Shown: positions 48,388 to 58,692, counted from the stretch's first letter. The stretch is DNA of 64,000 nucleotides from Novosphingobium sediminis (GCF_007991615.1 NZ_BJYR01000009.1:124001-188000); one strand, 5' to 3'. Translations and numbers: made by a program. The notes: a model not told the origin generated them from the sequence alone.

Positions 48388-49638
48388 ATGCGCGTTTTGA
48401 TGAGCCTCGCCGGCATGGCGCTGATTCTCGCCGTGGCGGTCCTGTTGTCCTCCAATCGCAGGGCCATCAGGCTGCGGGTAGTTGGCCCCGCTTTCGCGCT
48501 GCAGGCCGGTTTCGCCGCACTGGTGCTCTACTTTCCGCCGGGCAATGCCGCCTTGCTGGGGGCTTCGGCAGGGGTGGAAGGGCTGCTCGGCTATGCCAAG
48601 GCGGGCGTCGCGTTCCTGTTTGGCCCGCTCGCCGATCCGGCCATCGGCGGGCGCAGTTTCGCCATCGCCGCGCTGCCGACGATCGTGTTCTTCGCTGCGC
48701 TGATTTCGATCCTCTACTACCTCGGCATCATGCAGCTGGTGATCCGCTGGATCGGCGGTGGCCTCGAGAAGATCACCGGGATTAGCCGGGTCGAAGCACT
48801 GTGCGCGGCCAGCAATATCTTCGTCGGCCAGAGCGAATCGCCGCTGGTGATCCGGCCCTATCTCGCCTCGCTCGCCCCGGCGCAGATCTTCACGGTGATG
48901 AGCGTGGGCATGGCCGGTGTCGCGGGGACGATCCTTGCCGCCTATGCCGCGATGGGTATCCGGGTGGACTACCTCGTCGCCGCCGCGTTCATGTCGGCGC
49001 CGGGCGGGGTGCTGATGGCCAAGCTGATCATGCCCGACACACCGCCGCAACCGGACGCGCCCGTCGATGCCGATCTGCCGAACCCGCATATTGCCGTCGC
49101 AGCGCCCGATGAGGAACGCCCCGCCAACCTCATCATGGCCGCCAGCCAGGGCGCGCAGACCGGTGTGCGGCTTGCCGTGGCGGTAGGTGCGATGGTGCTG
49201 GCATTCGTGGCGCTGGTGGCGATGGCCAACGGCCTCCTCGGCACCCTCGGCGCGTATATCGGCTATCCGGGGCTGTCGTTCCAGCAGATCCTCGGCGCGA
49301 TTTTCGCCCCGGTCTTCCTCCTTCTCGGCGCACCGAACTGGGCGGAGGCGGCGCAGGCGGGCGGTCTGTTCGGCACCAAGATCGTGCTCAACGAATTCGT
49401 CGCCTTCATCGATCTCGGCGCCGCGAAGGACCTGTCCGCCCACACCGTCGCCATCGTGACGTTCGCCTTGTGCGGCTTTGCCAACTTCAGCTCGATCGCG
49501 ATCCAGATGGCCGTTTCCGGCAGCCTCGCGCCAAACCAGCGCCCGGTGATCGCCAAGCTCGGCCTGAAGGCGCTGGCAGCCGGGGCTCTCAGCAACCTGA
49601 TGAGCGCTGCCCTCGCGGGAATGTTCCTCAGCGTCTGA
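48388..49638 (+). CDS. Concentrative nucleoside transporter (CNT/NupC family)
   Basis: 416 residues from the ATG at 48388. An in-frame ATG at 48349 would add 13 residues but has no ribosome site, and the shorter start gives the typical family opening (MRVLMSLAGMALILAVAVLL). CNT landmarks are ASNIFVGQSESPLVIRPYL (the G-Q-S/T-E-A/S-P-L motif of the nucleoside site), FMSAPGGVLMAKLIMP, and GTKIVLNEFVAFIDL with the conserved NEFVAF. Imports nucleosides with protons or sodium. The 3' end overlaps the convergent membrane-protein gene by 11 bases. Confidence 0.93.
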   Translation: MRVLMSLAGMALILAVAVLLSSNRRAIRLRVVGPAFALQAGFAALVLYFPPGNAALLGASAGVEGLLGYAKAGVAFLFGPLADPAIGGRSFAIAALPTIVFFAALISILYYLGIMQLVIRWIGGGLEKITGISRVEALCAASNIFVGQSESPLVIRPYLASLAPAQIFTVMSVGMAGVAGTILAAYAAMGIRVDYLVAAAFMSAPGGVLMAKLIMPDTPPQPDAPVDADLPNPHIAVAAPDEERPANLIMAASQGAQTGVRLAVAVGAMVLAFVALVAMANGLLGTLGAYIGYPGLSFQQILGAIFAPVFLLLGAPNWAEAAQAGGLFGTKIVLNEFVAFIDLGAAKDLSAHTVAIVTFALCGFANFSSIAIQMAVSGSLAPNQRPVIAKLGLKALAAGALSNLMSAALAGMFLSV

Positions 49639-50599
49639 AGAGGACGCGCCCTTGCCGCACCAGCAGCGGCAAGCCCAGCAGCACGAACGGCGCGGCCATG
49701 AAACCCCAGTAGCCGTTGTCCGGCCGGCCAAATACCGTGAGCGCAGCAAGGAAGCCGGCACTGCCGATGGCTGCAATGCGCTCCATCTCGCGGCCCCAGC
49801 GCAGCATTGCGGCAAGGGAGGCTGCGACAAGCGCCAATACCAGCGGGCCGGGCAGGCCGGTCAGCACGAGATTCCGGCGCAGCGCGTCGATCACCAGCGG
49901 CAACCCGCCGAAGCGGACCCAGCCGGGGGAGGTGAGGTCGCCGGGCCGAACCTCAGCCGCCACGAACTGCGCATGGATCAGCCAGAGTCCGGCTGCGAGT
50001 GCGATGGCCCCAACGGCCATTGAGGCGCGTTTCCAGTCGCGCTGCCACACCGCGTAAACCGCGATCGCAGCAAGCCACGCCAGCGAGGTTTCGCGCACCA
50101 GCACGGCGAGGAAGGCAAGGCCGATCATCAGCCATGGCCGCCGGTAGGCCGCCAGCGACAGCATGATCAGCAGCACGCTCCACTGCTCGTGGAGATAGAC
50201 GTTGTCGGGAAAGAACGCGCCAAACAGCCCCGCCACTGCCAGCGCAACCACGCTGAGCGCTTCTGCCGGTGGCCGGTCCGACAGGCTTTGCCGGAGGGCG
50301 ATAAGCGCGCCGAACAGCAGCAAGATCAGTGCGGCGGTGCGGGTAGCGGTGCCCGGGAACAGCGCAAGCCAATACGTCATCGTTGGCGGGCGGACGGCCA
50401 GCGCGGGTTGTACCGGATAGGTCCGCTCGCGTTGTGCGGCCATCGTCGCCGGATAGAAATTCTCACCGCCGCGCACTCGCTCGACCACGGTGCGGTAGAG
50501 CTCCTGATCGAGCTGGACGGGCTTGGCTGGCGGCTTCGCGGCAAGCGGCGCGGCGAGGCATGCCAGCAGCACCAGCAGGAGTGTGCGCCACCGCCTCAT
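49628..50599 (-). CDS. Multi-pass membrane protein, GT-C glycosyltransferase-like
   Basis: 323 residues. A cleavable or anchoring hydrophobic N-terminus (RTLLLVLLACLAAPLAA) precedes GGENFYPATMAAQRERTYPV. At least eight membrane helices follow, with DNVYLHEQWSVLLIMLSLAA and VLVRETSLAWLAA among the loops. Acidic loops of this kind are seen in DUF2029/GT-C-type polyprenyl-phosphate-sugar transferases, but no decisive motif is visible. Its ATG overlaps the TGA of mutS (ATGA), so it is translationally coupled to mutS. The functional link is not obvious. Confidence 0.65.
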   Translation of the reverse strand: MRRWRTLLLVLLACLAAPLAAKPPAKPVQLDQELYRTVVERVRGGENFYPATMAAQRERTYPVQPALAVRPPTMTYWLALFPGTATRTAALILLLFGALIALRQSLSDRPPAEALSVVALAVAGLFGAFFPDNVYLHEQWSVLLIMLSLAAYRRPWLMIGLAFLAVLVRETSLAWLAAIAVYAVWQRDWKRASMAVGAIALAAGLWLIHAQFVAAEVRPGDLTSPGWVRFGGLPLVIDALRRNLVLTGLPGPLVLALVAASLAAMLRWGREMERIAAIGSAGFLAALTVFGRPDNGYWGFMAAPFVLLGLPLLVRQGRVLFRR

Positions 50600-53190
50600 A
50601 GCTCGCGCTTCAGATCATATAGCAGATCGAGTGCCGCGCGCGGGCTGAGCGAATCGATGTCGATGGCGGAAAGCTTCTCGCGAAGGGCATCGACCTTCTC
50701 TTCCGCCGCTTCGATGGCGGCTGCAAACAGCGGCAAGTCATCCAGCCCCGCCGCCAGCCCGCCGGTCGCGGCGCGGCCTTTCTCCAGCCGGTCGAGCACC
50801 GATTTCGCGCGCTTGACCACCGGCGCCGGAACTCCGGCAAGCCGCGCGACGGCAAGGCCGTAGCTCTTGTCCGCCGGGCCTTCGGTCAGCTCGTGCAGCA
50901 GCACAAGATCGCCCTTCCACTCGCGCGCCCGGACATGGTGGAGCGAGAGCGCGTCGCAGGTCTCGGCGAGCCGCGCGAGTTCGTGATAGTGCGTCGCAAA
51001 GAGGCAGCGCGAGCGGTTCACTTCGTGCACGGCCTCGGCCACCGCCCAAGCGAGCGCGAGGCCGTCGTAGGTCGAGGTGCCGCGCCCCACCTCGTCGAGA
51101 ATCACGAAGCTGCGTTCGCCCGCCTGCGCGAGGATCGCAGCGGTTTCGACCATCTCGACCATGAAAGTCGAGCGTCCGCGCGCGAGGTTGTCCGCCGCGC
51201 CGACGCGGCTGAACAGGCGATCGACGATGCCGATCTCCGCGGCCTCCGCAGGCACGAACCCACCCGCCTGCGCAAGGATCACGATCAGCGCGTTCTGGCG
51301 CAGGAAGGTGGACTTGCCGCCCATGTTGGGGCCGCCGATCAGCCACAGCCGGTCGCGCGGGGAGAGCTGGCAGTCGTTGGCGACAAACCGCTCGCCGCGC
51401 GCCGCCAGTGCGGCCTCGACCACCGGATGCCGCCCGCCGCGAATGGATAGCGCGGTGTCGTCGGAAAGGTGCGGCAGGCACCAGCCGCCTTCCGCCGCGC
51501 GCTCGGCCTGTCCCGCTGCCACGTCGATCCGCGCGAGCGCCGCTGCTGTGGTCGCAATCGCCTCGCGCGCCGCGATGGCCCGCGCGGTCAGATCCTCGAA
51601 ATGCGCCTCCTCCGCCGCAAGCGCATGGCCACCGGCCTCGGCGATCCGACTGGCTTCCTCGTGCAGCGCGAGCGCATTGAAGCGCACCGCGCCCGCCATC
51701 GTCTGGCGGTGGGTGAAGCCGCTGTCTGGCTGCATCAGCCGATCCGCATGGCGCGCGGGGACTTCGATGAAGTAACCGAGCACGCCGTTGTGCCGAATCT
51801 TGAGCGAGGGTGTGCCGGTCTCCTCGCGGTAACGGGCTTCGAGGGCCGCGATCGCCCGGCGCGAGTTGCCCGCCGCATCGCGCAGGGCATCGAGCGCCGC
51901 ATCATAGCCCGCTGCGATGAAGCCGCCGCTGGCGCGCTCGGTCGGCGGGGCGGGAACCAGCGCGCGCGAAAACAGATCGATCAGCGCGCCGTGGCCGCCA
52001 AGCGCGGGAACCAGCGCGTCCGCGAGCGCCGGACGGTCCGCTCGGGCGGCGAGCAGGGCTTGCAATCGCTGTGCTTCGGCAAGGCCATCGCGCAACTGGC
52101 CAAGATCGCGGGGAGAGCCTCGCCCCGCCACTACACGCCCGAGCGCGCGGCCCACATCCGGAGCGGCGCGCAGCACGGCTCGCAAGTCACCGCGCAGCAG
52201 CGGATCGTCATGCAGCCAGCTGACGAGTTCGAGCCGCGCGCGGATCGCTGCAAGGTCAGTAAGCGGTGCGGCGAGGTCTTCTGCAAGGAGGCGCGCGCCC
52301 GCGCTCGTCACGCAGCGGTCGATGGCCTCGATCAGGCTACCCTTGCGGCCTCCTCCCGATGCGGAGAGGATTTCGAGGCTTGCCCGGGTCGCTTCGTCCA
52401 TCGCCATGAACGCGCGCGCCTCGCGCACCACCGGGGGGAGGAGCAACGGCAGATTGCCGCGCCCGACATGCTCGAGATAGTCGATCAGCCCCGCCGCCGC
52501 CGCCAGCATGGCGCGGCTGAATGTGCCGAAGCCGTCGAGCGTCGCCACTCCGTGCAAGGCCATCAGCCTCGCCGCACCGCGCTCCGAATCGAAGGCGCGG
52601 GTCGGGCGAGATGCTGCCTCGGGCAGATCGAAGCCGCTTTCCTCCGCCATGACGAGCTCGGTCGCGCCAAGCCGGGCGAGCGCGGCGGGCAGCGTCTCGG
52701 GCGCGCATTCCTCCAGCTCCATCCGCCCGGTCGAGATGTCGCAGGCGGCAATCCCCGCCATGCCGCGCACCGCACAGACTGCCGCCAGCACATTGGCGCG
52801 GCGCGGTTCGAGCAAGGCGTCCTCGGTGAGCGTTCCCGCAGTCACGAAGCGCACGATGTCGCGTGCCACTAGCGCCTTGGAACCCGCACGTTTGCGCGCT
52901 TCTTCCGGCGTCTCGGTCTGTTCGGCAATCGCCACGCGGCACCCGGCGCGGATCAGGCGGGCGAGGTAGCCTTCCGCCGAATGGACCGGCACCCCGCACA
53001 TCGGGATGGGTGCACCGCCATGTTCGCCCCGGCTTGTCAGCGCAATATCGAGCACGCTGGCTGCGATTTTTGCGTCCTCGAAGAACAGCTCGAAGAAGTC
53101 GCCCATGCGGTAGAACAGCAGGCAGCCATCGGCCTGCGCCTTTAGCGCTAGATATTGCGCCATCATCGGAGTTGGGGCATGGGAACTCAC
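50596..53190 (-). CDS. mutS: DNA mismatch repair protein MutS
   Basis: 864 residues, full length. Recognises base mismatches and small loops and recruits MutL. The mismatch-reading motif is GDFFELFFEDA (Phe-x-Glu, near residue 30). The ATPase domain has Walker A GGPNMGGKSTFLR (about residue 619), then ARGRSTFMVEM, Walker B FVILDEVGRGTSTYDG and the FATHYHEL histidine motif. The C-terminus holds a short helical dimer region (LSPRAALDLLYDLKREL). The start was chosen at MSSHAPTPMMAQYLALK, the typical opening. Coupled to the downstream GT-C-like gene. Confidence 0.97.
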   Translation of the reverse strand: MSSHAPTPMMAQYLALKAQADGCLLFYRMGDFFELFFEDAKIAASVLDIALTSRGEHGGAPIPMCGVPVHSAEGYLARLIRAGCRVAIAEQTETPEEARKRAGSKALVARDIVRFVTAGTLTEDALLEPRRANVLAAVCAVRGMAGIAACDISTGRMELEECAPETLPAALARLGATELVMAEESGFDLPEAASRPTRAFDSERGAARLMALHGVATLDGFGTFSRAMLAAAAGLIDYLEHVGRGNLPLLLPPVVREARAFMAMDEATRASLEILSASGGGRKGSLIEAIDRCVTSAGARLLAEDLAAPLTDLAAIRARLELVSWLHDDPLLRGDLRAVLRAAPDVGRALGRVVAGRGSPRDLGQLRDGLAEAQRLQALLAARADRPALADALVPALGGHGALIDLFSRALVPAPPTERASGGFIAAGYDAALDALRDAAGNSRRAIAALEARYREETGTPSLKIRHNGVLGYFIEVPARHADRLMQPDSGFTHRQTMAGAVRFNALALHEEASRIAEAGGHALAAEEAHFEDLTARAIAAREAIATTAAALARIDVAAGQAERAAEGGWCLPHLSDDTALSIRGGRHPVVEAALAARGERFVANDCQLSPRDRLWLIGGPNMGGKSTFLRQNALIVILAQAGGFVPAEAAEIGIVDRLFSRVGAADNLARGRSTFMVEMVETAAILAQAGERSFVILDEVGRGTSTYDGLALAWAVAEAVHEVNRSRCLFATHYHELARLAETCDALSLHHVRAREWKGDLVLLHELTEGPADKSYGLAVARLAGVPAPVVKRAKSVLDRLEKGRAATGGLAAGLDDLPLFAAAIEAAEEKVDALREKLSAIDIDSLSPRAALDLLYDLKREL

Positions 53191-53371
53191 AGCCGCCGTG
53201 GCTAGACCAGCGGCGCGGGTTTCTCAAACGATCGACACCGGATATCGACATTTCCGGGCATGGGCTGGGCGGATGCTTCTGAGGTTCTTGGGGGGCGGGT
53301 GCTCCCGGGGGTCTGGTGGATGGCCAATCGGCCATCCCGGCTGACGCCGCTGCGAAAGTGAACTGGGGTTG

Positions 53372-55009
53372 ATGCAAGTCCGCGAGAAGACCATTGCGAT
53401 GAGCCTGCGGGGGCTTTGGGAGCGTGCGGTGGCCCTGCCGTGGCTCAGCGCGCCCGGCATCGCGATCATCGTCCTGCTGGTCTGCCTGCCCTTCGCGCTT
53501 GTCGAAGTGCCGCCGCTGATCGACGTGCCGGGCCACATGGGCGCTGCCGCGATCGAAGCGGCACGCCCGGGCAATCCGCTGCTCAAGTACTTCTCGTGGA
53601 AGTGGGTCTTCACGCTCAACATCGGCGGCGATGTGCTGGCGAAGCTGATCGGCGCGCAGTTCGGCATCCTCGCGGCTGGCTGGTGGAGCACGGTGCTGGC
53701 AACGGGCCTGTTTGCCGGCGGCTGCCTCGCCACGATCCGCGTGCTCAATCCCAAGGGTGGGCACGGTGCGCCCTGGGCGCTGATGTTCGTGTTCAGCTTT
53801 CCGCTGCTCACCGGCTTCCTCAACTATATCCTCGCCACCGGCCTTTCGCTGATGGCCTTCGCCATCGCCGTCTGGCTTGAGGACAAGCCGAAACAGCGTG
53901 CCGCGCTGCTGATCGTCGCGCAGCCGCTTGCGATGCTGTGCCACGCCATCGGCGGGTTGCTCCTCGGGTTGCTGATCGGCGCCAATGCGCTGGGCCGCGA
54001 GATTGACCGCCTGCCTGCCGGCTGGTGGCGCCCGTCCGAATGGCGCCGCCTGCGCGATGAGCAGGACTGGCGCGCGATCGCCAAGCGGTTGTTCATCCTG
54101 TGCTGGCCGCTCGTCGCAACGGTGGTCACGATCATCCTGTGGAAGTACCTCTCGCCCGATCCGGCGCGCAGCATGAATCGCTGGCGCTGGGATCAGAAGG
54201 CCTGGTACTTCGTGCTCACGCTGCGCGATCAGTCCCTGCTGCTCGATGGCGCAACCACCATTGCCTGCTTTGCGCTGATCCTGTTCGGCTGGGCGCTCGG
54301 TGCGCGGTGGAAGTGGCAGCTGGGCCTGCCGGGCCTGCTCGTGTTCCTGCTGTTTATCGCGATCCCCAGCGACATCAATGGCAGCGCCTTTGTCGATGTG
54401 CGCCTGCTCCCGGTCGCCTGCATGCTTGCGCTTGGCCTGCAGGACTGGAGCGGTGTGCCGGCTGAGCGCGCGCGCAAGATCGCGCTGGTCGGGGCACTGT
54501 TGCTCGGGACGCGGCTTGTCGTCACTGCCGCCAGCTTTGCTGAATATGCCGACGACTATCGCAAGCAGCTTTCCGCGCTTCACCACGTCGAGCCGGGCAG
54601 CCGCGTGCTCGCTTTCGTCGAGCATTCCTGCGTCGAAGAATCGTGGCGCAACACCCGGCGCGACCATCTGGCCAGCCTCGCCAGCCTTTATCGGCAGGCC
54701 TGGGTCAACGACAACTGGGCGGTTCCGGGCCTTCACATGGTAATCCCGCGTTTCCGTCCGGGCCGCAATTTCACCGCTGATCCGTCGGAATTCGTTTGGT
54801 CTCGCGCCTGCCGCGGCGGCCGCCTGCGCAGCGTGGATACCGCGCTCAAGTACGCACCGATCGACCGCGTGGACTATGTCTGGCTGATCGATACGGACAT
54901 GCCGCGCCATCCGGATTCACGGCTGCAGCTTGTCTGGCAGGAAGGCCGTAGCCTCCTTTTCGCGGTCCGGCCCTTGGGTTTTCCGAACTGGCGCTCTAAG
55001 GATTTGTAA
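53372..55009 (+). CDS. Large multi-pass membrane protein, GT-C-like, function unknown
   Basis: 545 residues from the ATG at 53372, with GGGG upstream; an ATG at 53399 is an alternative. About ten membrane helices, beginning APGIAIIVLLVCLPFALVEV, with a PPLIDVPGHMGAA loop after the first. An acidic-plus-His first loop like this is the usual catalytic position in GT-C glycosyltransferases. The last 150 residues are soluble-looking and contain VLAFVEHSCVEESWRNTRRD and a WQEGRSLLFAV end. The specific family is not recognised. It lies between the divergent mutS and the co-directional malic enzyme gene, 56 bases before the latter. Confidence 0.68.
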   Translation: MQVREKTIAMSLRGLWERAVALPWLSAPGIAIIVLLVCLPFALVEVPPLIDVPGHMGAAAIEAARPGNPLLKYFSWKWVFTLNIGGDVLAKLIGAQFGILAAGWWSTVLATGLFAGGCLATIRVLNPKGGHGAPWALMFVFSFPLLTGFLNYILATGLSLMAFAIAVWLEDKPKQRAALLIVAQPLAMLCHAIGGLLLGLLIGANALGREIDRLPAGWWRPSEWRRLRDEQDWRAIAKRLFILCWPLVATVVTIILWKYLSPDPARSMNRWRWDQKAWYFVLTLRDQSLLLDGATTIACFALILFGWALGARWKWQLGLPGLLVFLLFIAIPSDINGSAFVDVRLLPVACMLALGLQDWSGVPAERARKIALVGALLLGTRLVVTAASFAEYADDYRKQLSALHHVEPGSRVLAFVEHSCVEESWRNTRRDHLASLASLYRQAWVNDNWAVPGLHMVIPRFRPGRNFTADPSEFVWSRACRGGRLRSVDTALKYAPIDRVDYVWLIDTDMPRHPDSRLQLVWQEGRSLLFAVRPLGFPNWRSKDL

Positions 55010-55065
55010 ACGGGCAGCATTCGTCTGCCTGGCACCGGAATGCTCGCGCGCCGAGGGGGGATTTG

Positions 55066-57327
55066 ATGACCGACGAGAGCAATGTCCGCTTCACCGAACG
55101 TGAAGCGCTGTTCTACCACAACACGATTCGCCCCGGTAAGATCGAGATCATCGCCTCGAAGCCGATGGCGACGCAGCGCGATCTCAGCCTCGCCTATTCG
55201 CCCGGCGTTGCCGTGCCGGTCCGCGCCATCGCGGAAGACCCCGCCACCGCCTATGATTATACCGCGAAGGGCAACCTCGTCGCGGTGATCTCCAACGGCA
55301 CGGCCATCCTCGGCCTCGGCAATCTCGGCGCGCTCGCCTCGAAGCCGGTGATGGAAGGCAAGGCGGTGCTGTTCAAGCGCTTCGCCGATGTCGATTCGAT
55401 CGACATCGAACTGGCGACAGAAGACCCGCAGGCCATCATCGATGCGGTCGCGCTGATGGAACCGAGCTTCGGCGGGATCAACCTTGAAGACATCAAGGCG
55501 CCCGAGTGCTTCATCATCGAACAGGCGCTGAAGGAGCGCCTCAAGATCCCGGTGATGCATGATGACCAGCACGGCACGGCGATCATTTCCGCCGCCGGCC
55601 TGCTCAATGCCTGCTTCCTCACTGGCCGCAATCTGGCGGACGTGAAGGTCGTCGTGAACGGCGCGGGCGCTGCCGCGATTGCCTGCACCGCGCTGATCAA
55701 GGCGATGGGCGTGCGCCACACCAACGTGACGATGTGCGACAGCAAGGGCGTGATCTACATCGGCCGCGCCGGTGTCGACCAGTTCAAGTCCGCCCACGCC
55801 ATCGATACGTCCAAGCGCACGCTGGAAGAAGCGATGGAGGGCGCAGACATCTTCCTCGGTCTTTCCGTGCAGGGCGCCGTGACGCAGGAGATGGTCAAGA
55901 AGATGGCGCCGCAGCCGATCATCTTCGCGATGGCCAACCCCGATCCGGAAATCACCCCGCCCGAAGCCAAGGCGGCGCGCCCGGATTGCATCGTCGCCAC
56001 TGGCCGTTCGGACTATCCGAACCAGGTCAACAACGTGCTTGGCTTCCCCTTCATCTTCCGCGGCGCGCTTGATGTGCGGGCGACTGCCATCAACGAGGAA
56101 ATGAAGATCGCCGCCGCGCGCGCCATCGCCGAACTGGCGCGCGAACCGGTGCCCGAGGAAGTGGCCGCCGCCTATGGGCAGAACCACACCTTCGGGCTCG
56201 ACTACATCATCCCCGCGCCGTTCGATCCGCGTTTGATGGAAGTCGTCTCCTCCGCCGTCGCCAAGGCGGCGATGGATTCGGGTGTGGCGCAAAAGCCGAT
56301 CGAGGACTTCGACGCCTACCGCACCGAGCTCAAGGCGCGTCTCAATCCTACCACCGGTGCGCTCACCAGCGTCTATGAGCAGGTCAAGGAGAACCCCAAG
56401 CGCGTCGTCTTTGCCGAGGCGGAGAACGAAGTCGTGCTGCGAGCGGCGATCCAGTACCGCGATTTCGGCTATGGCACGCCGGTGCTCGTCGGCCGTACGC
56501 AGGCGGTGCACAACCTGCTTACCGAACTCGGCGTGGGCGATCCGGACAGCTTCGAGATCCACAATTCGGCGGTTTCGCCGCTCGTGCCTGAAATGGTCTC
56601 GTACCTCTATGAGCGGCTGCAGCGGCGCGGCTTCATGGAGCGTGACGTGCGGCGCATGGTCAATCAGGACCGCAACGTGTTCGCCTCGCTGCTCGTCGCG
56701 CTTGGCCACGGCGATGCGATGATCTCGGGCATGACCCGCACGTTCGCGCAGACGATCAAGGAAGTGCGCCAGGTGCTTGATCCCAAGCCCGGCCACCTGC
56801 CGTTCGGCATCCACATGATGATCGCGAAGAACTACACCGTGTTCCTCGCCGATACGACCGTGAACGAGCGTCCGAATGCGACCGAGCTTGCGCATATTGC
56901 CACCGAAACCGCGGCTGTTGCCCGCCGCATGGGGCATGAACCGCGCGTGGCGTTCCTGTCCTACTCCACCTTCGGCAACCCCAGCGGCCGCTGGCTTGAT
57001 GAAATCCGCGGCGCTGTCGCCATCCTCGATGAGCAGAAGCCCAACTTCGAATACGAAGGCGAGATGGCGCCCGATGCCGCGCTCAATCCGAAGGTCATGG
57101 CAAGCTATCCGTTCAGCCGCCTCTCCGGCCCGGCCAACGTCCTCATCATGCCCGGCCTGCAATCGGCCAACATCTCCGCCAAGCTGCTGCGCGAACTTGC
57201 CGGCAATGCGGTGATCGGTCCGATGCTGATCGGCATGGAAAAGCCCGTCCAGATCGCGGCGATGACCTCGATTGCGCCGGATATCCTGACGCTGGCGGTG
57301 CTGGCGGCGGCGGGGATCGCGGGCTGA
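55066..57327 (+). CDS. maeB: NADP-dependent malic enzyme fused to phosphotransacetylase-like domain
   Basis: 753 residues from the ATG at 55066 (GAGGGGGG upstream). The N-terminal malic enzyme part (about 1–430) converts malate to pyruvate. It shows RDLSLAYSPGVAVPV, the metal site region SFGGINLEDIKAPECF, VMHDDQHGTAI and the nucleotide fold VVVNGAGAAAIAC. The C-terminal part (about 440–753) is a phosphotransacetylase-like domain, beginning RVVFAEAENEVVLRAA and including FASLLVALGHGDAMISG. In MaeB this domain is regulatory and does not transfer acetyl groups. Typical length and layout. It meets the convergent MFS gene with one base between. Confidence 0.96.
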   Translation: MTDESNVRFTEREALFYHNTIRPGKIEIIASKPMATQRDLSLAYSPGVAVPVRAIAEDPATAYDYTAKGNLVAVISNGTAILGLGNLGALASKPVMEGKAVLFKRFADVDSIDIELATEDPQAIIDAVALMEPSFGGINLEDIKAPECFIIEQALKERLKIPVMHDDQHGTAIISAAGLLNACFLTGRNLADVKVVVNGAGAAAIACTALIKAMGVRHTNVTMCDSKGVIYIGRAGVDQFKSAHAIDTSKRTLEEAMEGADIFLGLSVQGAVTQEMVKKMAPQPIIFAMANPDPEITPPEAKAARPDCIVATGRSDYPNQVNNVLGFPFIFRGALDVRATAINEEMKIAAARAIAELAREPVPEEVAAAYGQNHTFGLDYIIPAPFDPRLMEVVSSAVAKAAMDSGVAQKPIEDFDAYRTELKARLNPTTGALTSVYEQVKENPKRVVFAEAENEVVLRAAIQYRDFGYGTPVLVGRTQAVHNLLTELGVGDPDSFEIHNSAVSPLVPEMVSYLYERLQRRGFMERDVRRMVNQDRNVFASLLVALGHGDAMISGMTRTFAQTIKEVRQVLDPKPGHLPFGIHMMIAKNYTVFLADTTVNERPNATELAHIATETAAVARRMGHEPRVAFLSYSTFGNPSGRWLDEIRGAVAILDEQKPNFEYEGEMAPDAALNPKVMASYPFSRLSGPANVLIMPGLQSANISAKLLRELAGNAVIGPMLIGMEKPVQIAAMTSIAPDILTLAVLAAAGIAG

Positions 57328-57328
57328 T

Positions 57329-58627
57329 CTAGCGGTTTTGCATGCGCCGGATGCGGGCTCTGACGAAGAGCACATATCCGGCGTAGACCAGCGCGAGACC
57401 TGCCGAGCCGAGCAGGCCCGCGTGGTAGCTCCCCGTTGTATCGCGCACCGCGCCGAACGCATAGGGCGAGCCGAACGAGCCCAATTGCCACAGCGTGTTG
57501 ATCGCGCCGCTGCCCATTGCAAGCTGGCGCACCGGCAGCGCGTCCGGCCACGAGGCGATGACCAGCCCGCCGGCTGCAAAGCTCACCGCCGTCTGCATGA
57601 GGTATCCGGCCACGACCGCGCCGGGTGAGGGGGCGAGGCCGATCAGCAGCAGCCCGAGCCCGGCTATGGCGCCAAAGGCCGCTGCATAGCGCAGCCGGTC
57701 TCCCGTCCGGTCCGAATACCAGCCGGCAAGCAGGATCACGATCGCTCCGTTGAAGCCGCCAAGGCTCACCAGCCAGCCGATTGTCTTCGTATCAAGCCCG
57801 CCGTTCGCCGCCAGAATGGCCGGGGCCGAAAGAACAAAGCCGTTCATCGCTCCATTGAGCAGGAATCCCGTGCAACCGAGCAGCCAGACTGTCGGATTGG
57901 CGAGGACTGCGAGCAGGTCATGCCGGTCGGCATGGCCAATCAGCGCCGCATCGCGCGCCAGCACATCGGCGATCCAGGCCTTTTCGTCCGGCTCCAGCCA
58001 GTCCACTTCGTCTGGCCGGTCGGGCAGGAAGCGCAGGATGGCGAGGCCCATGAGGACCGCGGGCAGTCCTTGGGCAAGGAACACCCATTGCCACCCGCGC
58101 CATCCGCCAAGGCCGTCGAGCCCCAGCAGCGGCGCAGCGGTTGCTCCCATCACCACCCCCGCCAGCGCCGGGGCGATATAGATGCGGCTCACCGCGCGTC
58201 CCCGGTAGGCCTTCGGGAACCAGTGCGAGAGGTAGTAGACGATGCCCGGGAAGAACCCGGCTTCGGCAGCGCCCAGCAGGAACCGCATGAGGTAGAACTG
58301 CTGCGCGCTGCGAATGAAAATCATCCCCACCGCCAGCAAGCCCCAGGTAATCATGATCCGGGCCAGCCATTGGCGCGGGCCGAAGCGGGATGCCATCGCG
58401 CCCGATGGGATCTCGAACAGCGCGTAGCCAATATAGAACAGCCCGCCGCCAAAGCCGTAGACTGTGGCGCTGAAGCCCAGATCGACGTTCATCTGCAGCG
58501 CCGCGAAGCTGACATTCACGCGGTCGATATAGGCCATGATGTAGGCGAGCAGCAGGAACGGCAAGATGCGCAGCATCGCCTTGTTCATGGCGCGACGCGC
58601 CACGTCTATCTCGCCCGTATCCCCCAC
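57329..58627 (-). CDS. MFS transporter, anion:cation symporter type
   Basis: 432 residues from a GTG at 58627 with GGAG seven bases upstream; an ATG at 58588 lacks a ribosome site. Twelve membrane helices are visible. Signatures of the ACS family are YIMAYIDRVNVSFAAL in helix 1, the helix 2–3 loop GAMASRFGPRQWLARIM, and LMRFLLGAAEAGFFPGIVYYLSHWFP. These transporters carry organic anions such as tartrate, phthalate or hexuronates with protons; the substrate here is unknown. No catabolic genes flank it. Confidence 0.88.
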   Translation of the reverse strand: MGDTGEIDVARRAMNKAMLRILPFLLLAYIMAYIDRVNVSFAALQMNVDLGFSATVYGFGGGLFYIGYALFEIPSGAMASRFGPRQWLARIMITWGLLAVGMIFIRSAQQFYLMRFLLGAAEAGFFPGIVYYLSHWFPKAYRGRAVSRIYIAPALAGVVMGATAAPLLGLDGLGGWRGWQWVFLAQGLPAVLMGLAILRFLPDRPDEVDWLEPDEKAWIADVLARDAALIGHADRHDLLAVLANPTVWLLGCTGFLLNGAMNGFVLSAPAILAANGGLDTKTIGWLVSLGGFNGAIVILLAGWYSDRTGDRLRYAAAFGAIAGLGLLLIGLAPSPGAVVAGYLMQTAVSFAAGGLVIASWPDALPVRQLAMGSGAINTLWQLGSFGSPYAFGAVRDTTGSYHAGLLGSAGLALVYAGYVLFVRARIRRMQNR

Positions 58628-58692
58628 GCGGTGCTCCGTCAGTCCCCGGGGCGCAGGTTGATCCGATGGTGCGCCTCAGCGCAAATGAAATG

